A stretch of 64,000 nucleotides of DNA from the NCBI GenBank assembly GCA_964518955.1, contig CAZFHS010000026.1, positions 1 to 64,000 on the forward strand. The letters run 5' to 3'. The DNA is from JBDGYW01 sp964518955 (GTDB lineage: Bacteria; Gemmatimonadota; Gemmatimonadetes; Gemmatimonadales; GWC2-71-9). The first letter of the stretch is position 1; the number at the start of each line of letters is the position of its first letter. A program made the position numbers and the translations under genes. The notes under the pieces were generated by a model. The model had not been told where the DNA came from. It saw only the letters and a list, made by a program, of their open reading frames with translations, and searched no databases. Below are positions 42,377 through 51,576 of the stretch, in pieces.

Positions 42377-44575
42377 TCAGCGGATTTGGGTCGGATCTTC
42401 CGGCGGGTCATTCGGCGGCGAAGGCACGCCCGTCGCAAACGGATTGTGAATCGGGCAGTACTCCGTGGGCTCCGTGCCTGGGATGAACCACTCGTACGAC
42501 GTCGACTCTTGAGGGCACCAGCCGGTGGCCAGGTACCCCGTATCGTGGTCGATGCGGCGAGTGATGAGACCTTCCGGTGTGTCCCAACCCTCGGGGGGCG
42601 TCTGGCGCTCGTAGACGTAATTCATGAACTCGGCCCAGACAGGAGCGGCCAACACACCGCCGGCGGACCGCGCTTTGATCTTGCGCGGCTGATCGAAGCC
42701 GATCCATACACCGGTGACGAGTTCCGACGTGTAGCCGATGAACCAAACGTCGGCACCATCGTTGGTGGTGCCGGTTTTGCCGCCGGCAGGATGTTGGAAC
42801 CCTCCGTTCCAGCGCACCCAAGTGGCCGCGGTACCGCGCCGTACCACATCTTGCATCATCGAAGTGACGAGCCACATGTGTTGCTCATCCAAAATCCTCT
42901 CGCGTCGAATCTGCGGCTCCCAGATGATATTGCCGTCTTCATCCTCCACTCGTAGCACGCCAATCGGCGCAGCCCGGACACCGAGCGTCGCAAAAGCCGT
43001 GTACGCCGACGCCATTTCGATCATCCGCACCGATGCGGCTCCAATGTGGAGAGAGTGACCCGGGAAGATCGGTGTGGATATCCCGTATCGTCGCGCCTCG
43101 CCGATTACCGCGGCGGTACCCAGCTCCATGCCCAGCTTCACAGCCACCAGATTTCTCGACTGGTAGAGTCCTCTGCGCAGCGTCATCGGCCCCCGGAAAT
43201 CCAGCTCGAAGTTCTGCGGCTCCCAGGGCATCGAGTCTCCGGGATCGCGGAGGCTGATCGGCGCATCGTCGATGATGTGGCTGACCGGTATCCCGGCGCG
43301 AATCGCTGCGGAGTACACGAAGGGTTTGAACGTCGATCCGGCCTGTCTCGTGGCCTGCACAACCCGGTTGAACTCAGAGTCGCCCTCGTCGCGCCCGCCC
43401 ACCATGGCCCGGACATAGCCGTACTGCGCATCCAGAGTGACCAGTGCACCTTGGAGGTAAGGAGCCTGCCCCGGTATGACCTCCTGCTCGTGTTCACCCT
43501 CCAGGTATTGCTGGTATGTCAGGTGACGATAGGGGCCGAACTCCCCGTTTTCGATCTTCTCGAGTTGGTTCATCACCGCACGCTCGGCGGCAATCTGCAT
43601 GTCCAGGTCGAGTGTGGTATATACACGGTACCCGCGTTCGTACAGCTGAATCCCGTAGCGGTCGTACAGCTGACGCCGGATCCACTCGACGAAATATGGA
43701 GCAACATCAGCGAAGTCCTCCCGCGAGCTGACCTCGATCGGGTAGGCCTTCCAATGTTCCGTCTCGAGCGCTGTCAGAAATCCCTGATCGCGCATCAAGT
43801 TGAGAACCGCGTTACGTCGCCTGAGTGCGTTTTCCGGATTGCGGCGCGGATCGTAGTATCCGGGAGACGGTGGAACGGCGGCCAAGAGAGCTGCTTCCGC
43901 AACATTGAGGTCACGAGCCGATTTGCCGAAGAAGCGTTGCGCCCCTGCCTCTACCCCGTAAGCATTGCCACCCAGGTAGAGCTGGTTGAGGTAGAGTTCG
44001 AGAATTCGGTTCTTCTCGTAAGTCCGTTCGATCTCGAGCGCGACCTTCATCTCGCGGAGTTTTCGGCGGGGATCCTTGTGAGCGGGTAACCTCTCCGAAA
44101 AGACGTTTCGGGCCAGCTGCATGGTAATTGTCGAGAACCCTTCAGCGAACCGCATCTCTATCAAATTGACCACCACGGCTCTGGGGATACCCATGTAATC
44201 GATGCCGCCGTGCTTGTAGAAGCGCCGATCTTCCACGGCCACGAACGCCGCCCGAACAGCCGGCGAGATCTCGTCGAACGACAGCACGGAGCGTCGTTCC
44301 ACTCCCAATTCCGTGATTAGCCTGCCGTCAGCGGCATACACCTTGGCAGTTTGTGTCGGGCGGTATCCCTCGAGTGTAGCGATGGACGGACAGGAGGTAC
44401 CGGCACATGCCCGGGTCCATGATCCGTACGCCAACCCCAACCCAAGTGCGAAGCAAATCCAGAGGCCCCACCAGGCCTTTTTCAGCATTCCGGCCTGTCT
44501 CCACCTATGGACCCTGTCGCGCAAATTGATGTTCAGCCGCGTCCTCGACGGCCGCTGCCTGCCTGGTCGCATCAT
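42377..44575 (-). CDS. Penicillin-binding protein 1A (bifunctional transglycosylase/transpeptidase)
   Basis: The 732-residue class A PBP starts at an ATG with GGGAGG upstream. After a short cytoplasmic part and one membrane anchor (about residues 30-52), the GT51 glycosyltransferase domain has EDRRFYKHGGIDYMGIPRA with the catalytic glutamate and FSTITMQLARNVF. The transpeptidase domain has SxxK in RQAGSTFKPFVYSA, the SRN triad member QSRNLVAVK, and KTG in AGGKTGTTNDGADVWFIG. A Pro/Glu-rich tail ends the protein. It polymerises glycan strands and cross-links stem peptides. The gene is divergent from tyrS across 87 bp. Confidence 0.95.
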   Translation of the reverse strand: MMRPGRQRPSRTRLNINLRDRVHRWRQAGMLKKAWWGLWICFALGLGLAYGSWTRACAGTSCPSIATLEGYRPTQTAKVYAADGRLITELGVERRSVLSFDEISPAVRAAFVAVEDRRFYKHGGIDYMGIPRAVVVNLIEMRFAEGFSTITMQLARNVFSERLPAHKDPRRKLREMKVALEIERTYEKNRILELYLNQLYLGGNAYGVEAGAQRFFGKSARDLNVAEAALLAAVPPSPGYYDPRRNPENALRRRNAVLNLMRDQGFLTALETEHWKAYPIEVSSREDFADVAPYFVEWIRRQLYDRYGIQLYERGYRVYTTLDLDMQIAAERAVMNQLEKIENGEFGPYRHLTYQQYLEGEHEQEVIPGQAPYLQGALVTLDAQYGYVRAMVGGRDEGDSEFNRVVQATRQAGSTFKPFVYSAAIRAGIPVSHIIDDAPISLRDPGDSMPWEPQNFELDFRGPMTLRRGLYQSRNLVAVKLGMELGTAAVIGEARRYGISTPIFPGHSLHIGAASVRMIEMASAYTAFATLGVRAAPIGVLRVEDEDGNIIWEPQIRRERILDEQHMWLVTSMMQDVVRRGTAATWVRWNGGFQHPAGGKTGTTNDGADVWFIGYTSELVTGVWIGFDQPRKIKARSAGGVLAAPVWAEFMNYVYERQTPPEGWDTPEGLITRRIDHDTGYLATGWCPQESTSYEWFIPGTEPTEYCPIHNPFATGVPSPPNDPPEDPTQIR

Positions 44576-44662
44576 CTAGAACCGCCCTCCCTGTCAGGAG
44601 ATAACGTAGCGATCCCAGGCCCCGCTTGCCAGCGATTCCTACCGGGACTAAGCTTCGCCGCC

Positions 44663-45925
44663 ATGGAACAATTCGTTGACGAACTAGCCTGGCGCGGCCT
44701 GCTTTTCGATTCGACACCCGAGATTCGGGATAGACTCGAGCAGGGGCCAATAACGGGATATGTGGGCTTCGATCCGACAGCACCCAGTTTGCAGGTAGGA
44801 AACCTGGTGCCGGTGATGTTGCTCGCACATCTGCAACGCGCCGGAGGAAAGCCGATAGTACTGCTCGGTGGCGGAACAGGATTGATAGGCGATCCGAGCG
44901 GTAGACGCTCTGAACGGCCACTCCAGGATTTTGAGACCGTTGAGGAAAACACCCAGCGCCAGCGACGCCAGTTCGAGAGATTCCTCGATTTCGACGAGGG
45001 TCCGACAGGTGCCGTGTTCCTGAACAACGCCGAGTGGCTAGTCAAACTGCAGACCGTGGCGTTCTTGCGCGATGTGGGCAAACATTTCACGCTTTCGTAC
45101 ATGCTCCAAAAGGAGTCCGTCAAAGGTCGTATGGCTGACGGTATCTCTTACACCGAATTCAGCTACATGCTCCTGCAGGCCTACGACTTTCTGCACATGT
45201 ACCGTGCGGTGAACTGTGAACTGCAGCTTGGCGGCTCAGATCAGTGGGGCAATATCACGGCCGGAATCGAACTGATACGCCGCTCCGACGGCGGTGATGC
45301 TCACGGCGTGTGCGCACCACTGCTCACCACGGCGACCGGTGCGAAGTTCGGCAAATCGGAGGCCGGGACCGTGTGGCTCGACCCCGAGCGGACTCGACCG
45401 TACGAGTTCTTTCAATACTGGATAAACGCGGACGACCGCGACGTCGAATCACATCTAAAAATCTTCACGTTCAAGACGCGAGAAGAAATCGAGGGCCTGA
45501 TGACCGCGCATTCGGACAACCCGGGTGCTAGAGGGCCGCAAAAAGCACTGGCGTACGACCTCACCACCAGAGTTCACGGTGAGGAGATTGCAGCGCGTGC
45601 GGTCGAAGCCGCAGAGATCATGTTTGGAAGCGGCAGTCCGGCATTGGCTAAAGCCTCGACCTGGCAGATGCTGGCGGGTGAACTGCCTCACGGCCCATTG
45701 CCGGAAGGGTTTACGGCCGATTACCCCGTTGTCGACCTGTTGAGTGGCTCAACCTTGATCAAATCGAAGGGCGAAGCACGGAGGCAGATAACGCAGGGAG
45801 GAGTATCGGTGAACGGCCGTCGTGTCACTAAGGCAGACGCGACTGCCGGTCCGCCGTTAGAGGGTGGTTACTACTGGGTGCAGCGCGGCAAGAAATCCCA
45901 CTTCATTTTTGAACCGCGGCCCTGA
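44663..45925 (+). CDS. tyrS: Tyrosyl-tRNA synthetase
   Basis: The class I aminoacyl-tRNA synthetase has 420 residues from ATG 44663; an in-frame start 156 bases upstream would run into the PBP gene promoter. It shows YVGFDPTAPSLQVGNLVPVM (HIGH-equivalent), LLGGGTGLIGDPSGR, QLGGSDQWGNITAG, and the KMSKS-like GAKFGKSEAG. The C-terminal S4 RNA-binding domain (about 350-420) includes GEARRQITQGGVSVNGRRV. Its 3' end overlaps the converging HIT gene by 23 bases. Confidence 0.96.
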   Translation: MEQFVDELAWRGLLFDSTPEIRDRLEQGPITGYVGFDPTAPSLQVGNLVPVMLLAHLQRAGGKPIVLLGGGTGLIGDPSGRRSERPLQDFETVEENTQRQRRQFERFLDFDEGPTGAVFLNNAEWLVKLQTVAFLRDVGKHFTLSYMLQKESVKGRMADGISYTEFSYMLLQAYDFLHMYRAVNCELQLGGSDQWGNITAGIELIRRSDGGDAHGVCAPLLTTATGAKFGKSEAGTVWLDPERTRPYEFFQYWINADDRDVESHLKIFTFKTREEIEGLMTAHSDNPGARGPQKALAYDLTTRVHGEEIAARAVEAAEIMFGSGSPALAKASTWQMLAGELPHGPLPEGFTADYPVVDLLSGSTLIKSKGEARRQITQGGVSVNGRRVTKADATAGPPLEGGYYWVQRGKKSHFIFEPRP

Positions 45926-46328
45926 TCCGGGAAGCCATCGCTTCGAGCTCATCCTGGTCTTTCACGGCAGGAAAGTTCTTGGGGAATCGCAACCCAAACT
46001 TGTCGTCCGGGAAACGAGGTAGGACGTGGAGGTGGAGGTGAAACACCCTCTGCCCCGCGTCCTCTCCATTTGCGGTCCAGACGTTGAAGGCAGTCCCTCC
46101 GGTGGCTTCCATGATTGCCGGTCCAAGCTGACCTGCAACAGTGAAGAGATGTGCCGCTAGTTCGTCGGGGCAGCTCACCAAATCTTCATAGTGCACGCGC
46201 GGGATCACCAGTGTGTGTCCTGCGTACACTGGATATATGTCCATCAACGCCGCAGACCGGTCGTCTTCGTAGACTATTGCTCCAGGAGCTCGACCTTCCA
46301 AAATCGCACAAAACGGGCATTCGCTCAT
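45903..46328 (-). CDS. HIT-family nucleotide hydrolase/transferase
   Basis: The 141-residue protein has an N-terminal CPFCAILEG zinc-type motif, the DIYPVYAGHTLVIPRVH segment and the active-site triad VFHLHLHVLPRFPDD (HxHxH, about residues 95-105). Bacterial HIT proteins hydrolyse adenosine 5'-phosphoramidates or dinucleotides. Its start overlaps the end of the upstream class V aminotransferase gene (ATGA), and its 3' end overlaps tyrS on the other strand. Confidence 0.92.
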   Translation of the reverse strand: MSECPFCAILEGRAPGAIVYEDDRSAALMDIYPVYAGHTLVIPRVHYEDLVSCPDELAAHLFTVAGQLGPAIMEATGGTAFNVWTANGEDAGQRVFHLHLHVLPRFPDDKFGLRFPKNFPAVKDQDELEAMASRIRAAVQK

Positions 46329-47503
46329 GCGTACTCCGTCAATATCGCTACGACCTTCTCCATCTCGTCCGGTGTATTATAGCAATGAGGCGACAATCGG
46401 AGAGCGCCTTCCCGCAGCGCGACCGTAACGACTTCCTCTTTCAGCTGCTGATGACACTCCGACAGCTTCGTCGGTGCAACGCACACGATTCCCGAGGAGT
46501 TTTCGTTTTCAACCGGAGAGACTAACCGCAGCCTTCCCGCTCGGGCCGCATCGACCAAAGGCTCCCTGACGGCGCGTAGCCAGGCCTCGATCTCAGGTTT
46601 TCCGAACTCGAGCAGTAACTTCACGCTCTCGTTCATGCCCAAGAGGTCCTGGAACGGCAGGGTGTTCACTTCGAACCTGCGAGCGTTATTGCGCAACTCG
46701 TACTCATATTCGGTCAGGCGCGTGAAGTCGTCCGTGCCCTCGAATGCGAGCCAACCAACGAACGTAGGCTCCAGTCGCTCCAGCAATCCCTTGCGCACGT
46801 ATACAAACCCACTTCCGAAGGGAGACAGCAGCCATTTCTGTCCACCACACGCAACCATGTCTACCGGAGTGGCACTTACGTCGAACGCCGTTTGACCGAT
46901 GCCCTGAATTCCGTCGACGACGAGATAGCAGTCGTTCGAGCGACACGCTTCTCCGAGCCGGGCGATGTTAGCTCTGTACCCATTCGAGAATTGGACCAGA
47001 GAGATCGCCAGAACGCGCACCTCCGCGTCGGTTACCCTATCGCAAAGGTAGTCCTCGTCGGGCCAACCTTCTGCCGTCGGGGGGGCAAGCTCAACTCCCA
47101 CTCCACGCGACTCGAGTCGTTTCCAGGGATATACGTTGGCGGGAAACTCCCTGTCTGGAAGCAACACGATCTCCCCCGATTCAACCGGCAGGGCCTGTGC
47201 GGCGATGTTGAGGCCAAGCGTCGTGCTAGTGGTGAGCCCTATTTCGTCGACATCAGCATTTATGAGCCGGGCGATAGTACTCCGTGTGTCGGCCAACCCA
47301 GCGAAAAGCTCGCGGTCGTCGATCGAGTACGGAGTCATCTTCTCCGCGACGAGCTGGTCGACCACAACGCGTGTCCGCTCGGGCAGCGGACCAATACTGG
47401 CATTGTTGAAATAGGTGGTACCTGAGCACCAGGGGAATTCCGTCTTGCGCAGGTGCGCAACCCGTTCAGTCAACTCGGCCGAAGAACTTGCTGGGGCATT
47501 CAT
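46325..47503 (-). CDS. Class V aminotransferase / cysteine desulfurase-like PLP enzyme
   Basis: The 392-residue protein starts at ATG 47503. It shows the fold-type I PLP pattern of the SufS/isopenicillin-N-epimerase group: TTYFNNASIGPLPERT, TSTTLGLNIAAQAL, LVVDGIQGIGQTAFDV (PLP-ring aspartate) and the Schiff-base lysine in ACGGQKWLLSPFGSGFVYV. The flexible loop with a catalytic cysteine expected of true SufS/NifS is not obvious, so aminotransferase, epimerase or kynureninase-like activity is as likely. The gene is translationally coupled to the HIT gene. Confidence 0.82.
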   Translation of the reverse strand: MNAPASSSAELTERVAHLRKTEFPWCSGTTYFNNASIGPLPERTRVVVDQLVAEKMTPYSIDDRELFAGLADTRSTIARLINADVDEIGLTTSTTLGLNIAAQALPVESGEIVLLPDREFPANVYPWKRLESRGVGVELAPPTAEGWPDEDYLCDRVTDAEVRVLAISLVQFSNGYRANIARLGEACRSNDCYLVVDGIQGIGQTAFDVSATPVDMVACGGQKWLLSPFGSGFVYVRKGLLERLEPTFVGWLAFEGTDDFTRLTEYEYELRNNARRFEVNTLPFQDLLGMNESVKLLLEFGKPEIEAWLRAVREPLVDAARAGRLRLVSPVENENSSGIVCVAPTKLSECHQQLKEEVVTVALREGALRLSPHCYNTPDEMEKVVAILTEYA

Positions 47504-47565
47504 GGTTGTTTGGGTTTCATCTGTGCCTTTGTCGCTGGCTGCTATTCATCATTTCTCGTGTTTAG

Positions 47566-47660
47566 CCGCTGACGTACGCGGAGTGACGCGGAAAACAGCG
47601 GTACTTGAATTCCCCTCCAACCCAACAAAATATCCGCGTTCTTCTGCGTTCGTCCGCGGT
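47566..47660. repeat. 95-bp imperfect palindromic intergenic element, copy 2
   Basis: The left arm (47566-47594, with TACGCGGAGTGACGCGG) and right arm (47632-47660, with TCCGCGTTCTTCTGCGTTCG) mirror each other. They match the arms at 7200-7228 and 7266-7294. The centre is C-rich here (CCCCTCCAACCCAAC), so this copy is inverted relative to copy 1. End-to-end length is 95 bases in both. It fills most of the gap between the ABC exporter (ends 47672) and the aminotransferase start (47503). Confidence 0.6.
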
Positions 47661-47671
47661 AAAAACACCGG

Positions 47672-49489
47672 TCAATCAGCTTCAGCTACCACTTCCAGCC
47701 TGTGCAGTCTCTGGTACACGCCTCCCGCAGACACCAGCTCGTCGTGGCTTCCCAACTCCACCAACTGCCCGCCCTCCAGCACCGCAATCTGATCGGCTCG
47801 GGCGACCGTCGAAAGCCGGTGCGCAACCACGAGCACGGTGCGGTTCTCGAGCAGTCTGGCGATAGCCTCCTGTACCAGACGCTCGGCTTCCATGTCCAGT
47901 GCGGAGGTTGCCTCGTCGAGAACCAATATCGGCGGATCCTTGAGAAGGACGCGCGCCAACGCTATGCGTTGCCGTTCACCGCCCGAGAGCCGCATGCCGC
48001 GCTCACCGAGCAACGTGTCGTATCCGTTCGGGAGTTTCTCGATGAACGAATCGGCGTTAGCAGCTCGGGCCGCGGTTTTGACGGACTCGAGCGAGGCGTT
48101 CGCCAGGTCGCCATACGCGATGTTGGCACGCACGGAATCGTTGAAAATCACAGTGTGCTGGCTCACGAAACCCATCGAGCGCCTCAGAGAGCTTCGAGAG
48201 TATTCAGCGATCGGCACTCCGTCGATCAGTATTGAGCCACGTTGCGGATCGTAGAATCTGGGCAGCAGATCTACCAGCGATGATTTGCCTGCCCCTGACG
48301 GGCCGACGACTGCGGCAACCTCTCCTGGCCGCAGCGTGAGGTTCACACCCTTCAGCACCCAGGTATCGGGTTCGTGTGCAAACCATACGTTCTCGAACAC
48401 GATCTCTTTTTCGAGTCCCGGAAACTCCTTGGCGCCCTCCGGATCAACGTCGTCGGGTTCTTCGTCGAGGATCTCGAAGACCCGATCGGCGGCGCTGAGT
48501 GACAGCTCGGCGTTGACGGGAAACTGCGACAAGGCCTTTACGGGTGACAGCAGCCTGAGAGTAATTGCCATGAATGGCAGGAATAGCTCGGGGCGCATTC
48601 CCCCACCACCCTCTGCCCCGAAAGTCGTCACGATCACGAGAAGAAGGAGGACCACGGCGACCCCCATCGTCTCGCTCACAGGGTGTGCCAGCACCGCAAG
48701 ACGTTGCGCCTTTACTACGGCGCCGAAATACCGACCGAGGGAAGTTTCGAAGCGACCTCGCTCGTAGGCTTCCGCCGAGTGCGCTTTCACCAGGCGCGCT
48801 CCCTCGACGGTCTCGCTCACGATTGCTGTGACTTCACCCCTGTCGTGCAGGGCCTGCGTCATCCGAGAGCGTATACGACCCAAGATCGGTCGCATGAAGA
48901 GCGCAATAGCCGGAGCGAGCAACAGTGTCAGTAGAGTCAAACGCCACGACAGGCAGGCCAGAACCACCAGATAGACGACGACTAGGAACACGTTCTGGAT
49001 GGCTGACACGAGGGTTGCGCTCACCACCATACGCGCCTGTTCGGTGTCGGCTATCATCCGGCTCACGAGCTGGCCACCCTTCATTCGCTGGAAGAACTCG
49101 AGGCCCAACTTCTGAATGTGCGAGTAAAGGGCGGCCCGGAGATCGCGCGCAACCCCTTCCTGTATGGCTGCGGACCGCGAGCCCGCCATGTATACGGCCA
49201 CATTCTTGACGAAAAAGGTCGCAAGGATGATCAGGACGACATTCCTGAGCGCGGTTACTCTGTCCGTCACGAGCGCAAAGCCCACGAGTGTTTCCAGCAC
49301 CCGTTCTATTACAGTTGGGGCCTCCGTCACGAATGCGGTTGTCGAGCCGAAAAGGAGGCGAAGAAAGGGAATCAGCAACGCGAAGCTGAATCCGTCGAGA
49401 GCAGATGCAACTACGGCGGCCAGAAACGTCACCCCCAATGCACCGGTATATGGACGCAAGAAGCCCAGCAACCGGCGGAACCGTTGCAC
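47672..49489 (-). CDS. MsbA-like ABC transporter, fused permease and ATPase
   Basis: The 605-residue half-transporter has six membrane helices in about the first 330 residues and a C-terminal ATPase: Walker A VVGPSGAGKSSLVDLL, Q-loop FVSQHTVIFND, signature RLSGGERQRIALARVL, Walker B ILVLDEATSALD, H-loop VVAHRLSTV. It works as a homodimer exporting lipids, peptides or drugs; lipid A flipping is possible by resemblance to MsbA but unproven. Start is GTG 49489, three bases after the stop of the PorX-like gene, so both are in one operon. Confidence 0.92.
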   Translation of the reverse strand: MQRFRRLLGFLRPYTGALGVTFLAAVVASALDGFSFALLIPFLRLLFGSTTAFVTEAPTVIERVLETLVGFALVTDRVTALRNVVLIILATFFVKNVAVYMAGSRSAAIQEGVARDLRAALYSHIQKLGLEFFQRMKGGQLVSRMIADTEQARMVVSATLVSAIQNVFLVVVYLVVLACLSWRLTLLTLLLAPAIALFMRPILGRIRSRMTQALHDRGEVTAIVSETVEGARLVKAHSAEAYERGRFETSLGRYFGAVVKAQRLAVLAHPVSETMGVAVVLLLLVIVTTFGAEGGGGMRPELFLPFMAITLRLLSPVKALSQFPVNAELSLSAADRVFEILDEEPDDVDPEGAKEFPGLEKEIVFENVWFAHEPDTWVLKGVNLTLRPGEVAAVVGPSGAGKSSLVDLLPRFYDPQRGSILIDGVPIAEYSRSSLRRSMGFVSQHTVIFNDSVRANIAYGDLANASLESVKTAARAANADSFIEKLPNGYDTLLGERGMRLSGGERQRIALARVLLKDPPILVLDEATSALDMEAERLVQEAIARLLENRTVLVVAHRLSTVARADQIAVLEGGQLVELGSHDELVSAGGVYQRLHRLEVVAEAD

Positions 49490-49492
49490 CTG

Positions 49493-51058
49493 CTAAGCTC
49501 CGCGCGGAGTCAGTAGGGCAATGGGCAACACTACCTCCTCCGGGGTCACACCACCATGCAGGAACGATCCACGGTACCTCGCCTGGTATTCTCGAAGTTT
49601 CGTGGGATACACAAAAAAGCGGTCGTGTGTGGCAAGCACCATTCTCAAGCCAAGTCCACCGGCCGGTAAACCCCAGCTCACCATGTCTTCGACCGAGATG
49701 ACACCCTCGCTGTCCTCCGCGCGGAGGTCTTCACCGAACTTGTACCGCAGGTTCGGTGTCGCGTCGCGTTTGGCGAATACAGTGGCCGGCGTATTACAGT
49801 GGATCGAGCCATGATCGGTCGTGAGCAGAACCGGCACCCCTCGCCGCTCGGCTTCCTTGAGCGAACGCAGCAGCGATGAATCTCGAAACCAGGTGCGCGT
49901 GAGGCTACGCAGAGCGGTGGCGTCGCGGGCGACCCGGTAGAGTATGGCGTTTTCAGCTCTGCCATGCGTCAGCTGGTCGACGAAGTTGAACACCAGTGCC
50001 GTCACTCCAGGCTGAGACAGATACGCGGGAATGCGCGGCAGCAATGCCTCGTCGTCTTTGCCGGACGTGATCTTTTCATAACGCACCGGTACCGGCTCGC
50101 CCATCAACTCCTGAAGTTGCTCGGTCAATAGCTCAGCCTCATGAGCGTTGAGACTCTCGCCGTCGCGAGCCTTCCACCAATCGGGGTGGCGCGCCGCGAT
50201 CTCCACGGGGAACAAACCGCTGAATATGGAGTTTCGCGCAAAAGGCGTGGCTGAGGGCAGGATGCTGTAGTAGTACGACTCCTCAACGTCGAAGAGTTCT
50301 GTCACTACCGGCATCAACGACGCCCATTGGTCGAGCCGCAGACAGTCCACAACGACGAACATCACCGACCCGCGCTCCTGCAGGAGCGGCACCAAAAACT
50401 CGCTGCACACGTCTACCGACAAAGGCGGGCGGTCTCCCTGCGGGTTTGCGAGCCATCTCGGATAGTGGTGTTCGATGAACTCCGCGAAATCACCGTGGAG
50501 GCTCGTCTGAAAGGTGCTCAAAGCCTCTTTGAGTCCAGACTCGTCGGTCAGGGACAGTCGCACATCCCAGTGAGCCATCTCCACTACTAGATCTGTCCAT
50601 TCGCGCCACCCGAGGTCGGACCCGCGGCGCATCTCCATCTCGCGGAATCGCGTCACAAAATCCCGTGAGAGCCGCTGCTGACGAATCCGGTCCCCCTCCA
50701 GCAGCCTCGTCACCACAGTCAGCACCTGCCGAGGATTGACCGGTTTGACCAGATAGTCTTCCAACTCGATGCCTATGGCCTCGTGCATGGTGTCTGCTTC
50801 TTCGCTCTTCGTGACCATTACCACCGGCACGGCAGGGTCTATGGAGCGTATCTCGCTGACGAGCTCCAATCCGCGTTTTCCTGGAAGCTGTTCATCCAGA
50901 AGAATGAGCCCGTACGGCTGACGCCTGAGCAGGGCGAGCGCATCATCACCGTGAGCGGCCTGTTCGACTTCATAGCCGTTCTCGTTGAGGAACAGTACGT
51001 GTGCGCCGAGCGACTCGAACTCGTCGTCCACCCAGAGGACTGTCTTTGGTCGAGGCAT
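49493..51058 (-). CDS. porX: PorX-like response regulator with PglZ phosphatase domain
   Basis: The 521-residue protein has an N-terminal receiver domain (about residues 1-120): acidic pair in VLWVDDEFESL, phospho-acceptor aspartate in YGLILLDEQLPG, the Thr of VVMVTKSEEA, and Lys of DYLVKPVNP. A linker (120-210) precedes a PglZ/alkaline-phosphatase domain with VMFVVVDCLRLDQW, metal-site residues and LLTTDHGSIHCNTP near 410. This is the layout of PorX, which controls the type IX secretion system and gliding in Bacteroidota and acts on phosphodiester or oligonucleotide substrates. No DNA-binding domain is present. The partner kinase is not in the window. The gene precedes an ABC exporter. Confidence 0.88.
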   Translation of the reverse strand: MPRPKTVLWVDDEFESLGAHVLFLNENGYEVEQAAHGDDALALLRRQPYGLILLDEQLPGKRGLELVSEIRSIDPAVPVVMVTKSEEADTMHEAIGIELEDYLVKPVNPRQVLTVVTRLLEGDRIRQQRLSRDFVTRFREMEMRRGSDLGWREWTDLVVEMAHWDVRLSLTDESGLKEALSTFQTSLHGDFAEFIEHHYPRWLANPQGDRPPLSVDVCSEFLVPLLQERGSVMFVVVDCLRLDQWASLMPVVTELFDVEESYYYSILPSATPFARNSIFSGLFPVEIAARHPDWWKARDGESLNAHEAELLTEQLQELMGEPVPVRYEKITSGKDDEALLPRIPAYLSQPGVTALVFNFVDQLTHGRAENAILYRVARDATALRSLTRTWFRDSSLLRSLKEAERRGVPVLLTTDHGSIHCNTPATVFAKRDATPNLRYKFGEDLRAEDSEGVISVEDMVSWGLPAGGLGLRMVLATHDRFFVYPTKLREYQARYRGSFLHGGVTPEEVVLPIALLTPRGA

Positions 51059-51180
51059 GACTGGAACATAGCGTCCGCGTGTACCGTGCTCAACGCGGCC
51101 TCTGGCGACCCGTCTCTGGCTTCTCTACATTCAGAGGTCGCTTCGACGTGCGTACGAGCTCTTGCACTGGGTGTTTCCGC

Positions 51181-51576
51181 ATGAACGGTTTTGTCGCTCC
51201 AACCCAACGGCTGTTGATTAGCGACCTTCAGATCACTGCGCGGGGCCCAAAACGAAACGGTCTCTTCGCACTCTGGCTCTTCGTGCGCACCTGTGACGGC
51301 ATGCTGCCTCCAGAATCGCTGAGTGAGAAGGCAAATCGTCGCCGACTGGACGGACTCAAGCGGAGGTTGAGCAGCCTCTCGTTACCTCCGTCGCTGAGGC
51401 GAGCCCTGACCGGGGGGCTTCGCGAGCTCGAATCCGGAACGGGAGAAGCCGCTGCGTTCGGACTGCGGCAGATGGTTGCGCCGGTTCGCGACGTATTGGG
51501 CTCCAAACTCGCTGACTCCGTATTGCAGGCGGCGCGATCCGCCGAAGAGGCTTCAGGGAAGGCGGCAACCACCTGA
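51181..51576 (+). CDS. Hypothetical protein, 131 aa, at the head of the ruv operon
   Basis: ATG 51181 is the best start; an in-frame start at 51079 would be in the promoter area shared with the divergent PorX-like gene. The protein is soluble: a hydrophobic stretch GLFALWLFVRTCDGM, then helices KANRRRLDGLKRRLSSLSL, PPSLRRALTGGLRELESG and KLADSVLQAARSAEEAS. No family is recognised. Its stop overlaps the next start in TGATG, so it is coupled to the DnaB-like ATPase gene and may work with it. Confidence 0.6.
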   Translation: MNGFVAPTQRLLISDLQITARGPKRNGLFALWLFVRTCDGMLPPESLSEKANRRRLDGLKRRLSSLSLPPSLRRALTGGLRELESGTGEAAAFGLRQMVAPVRDVLGSKLADSVLQAARSAEEASGKAATT

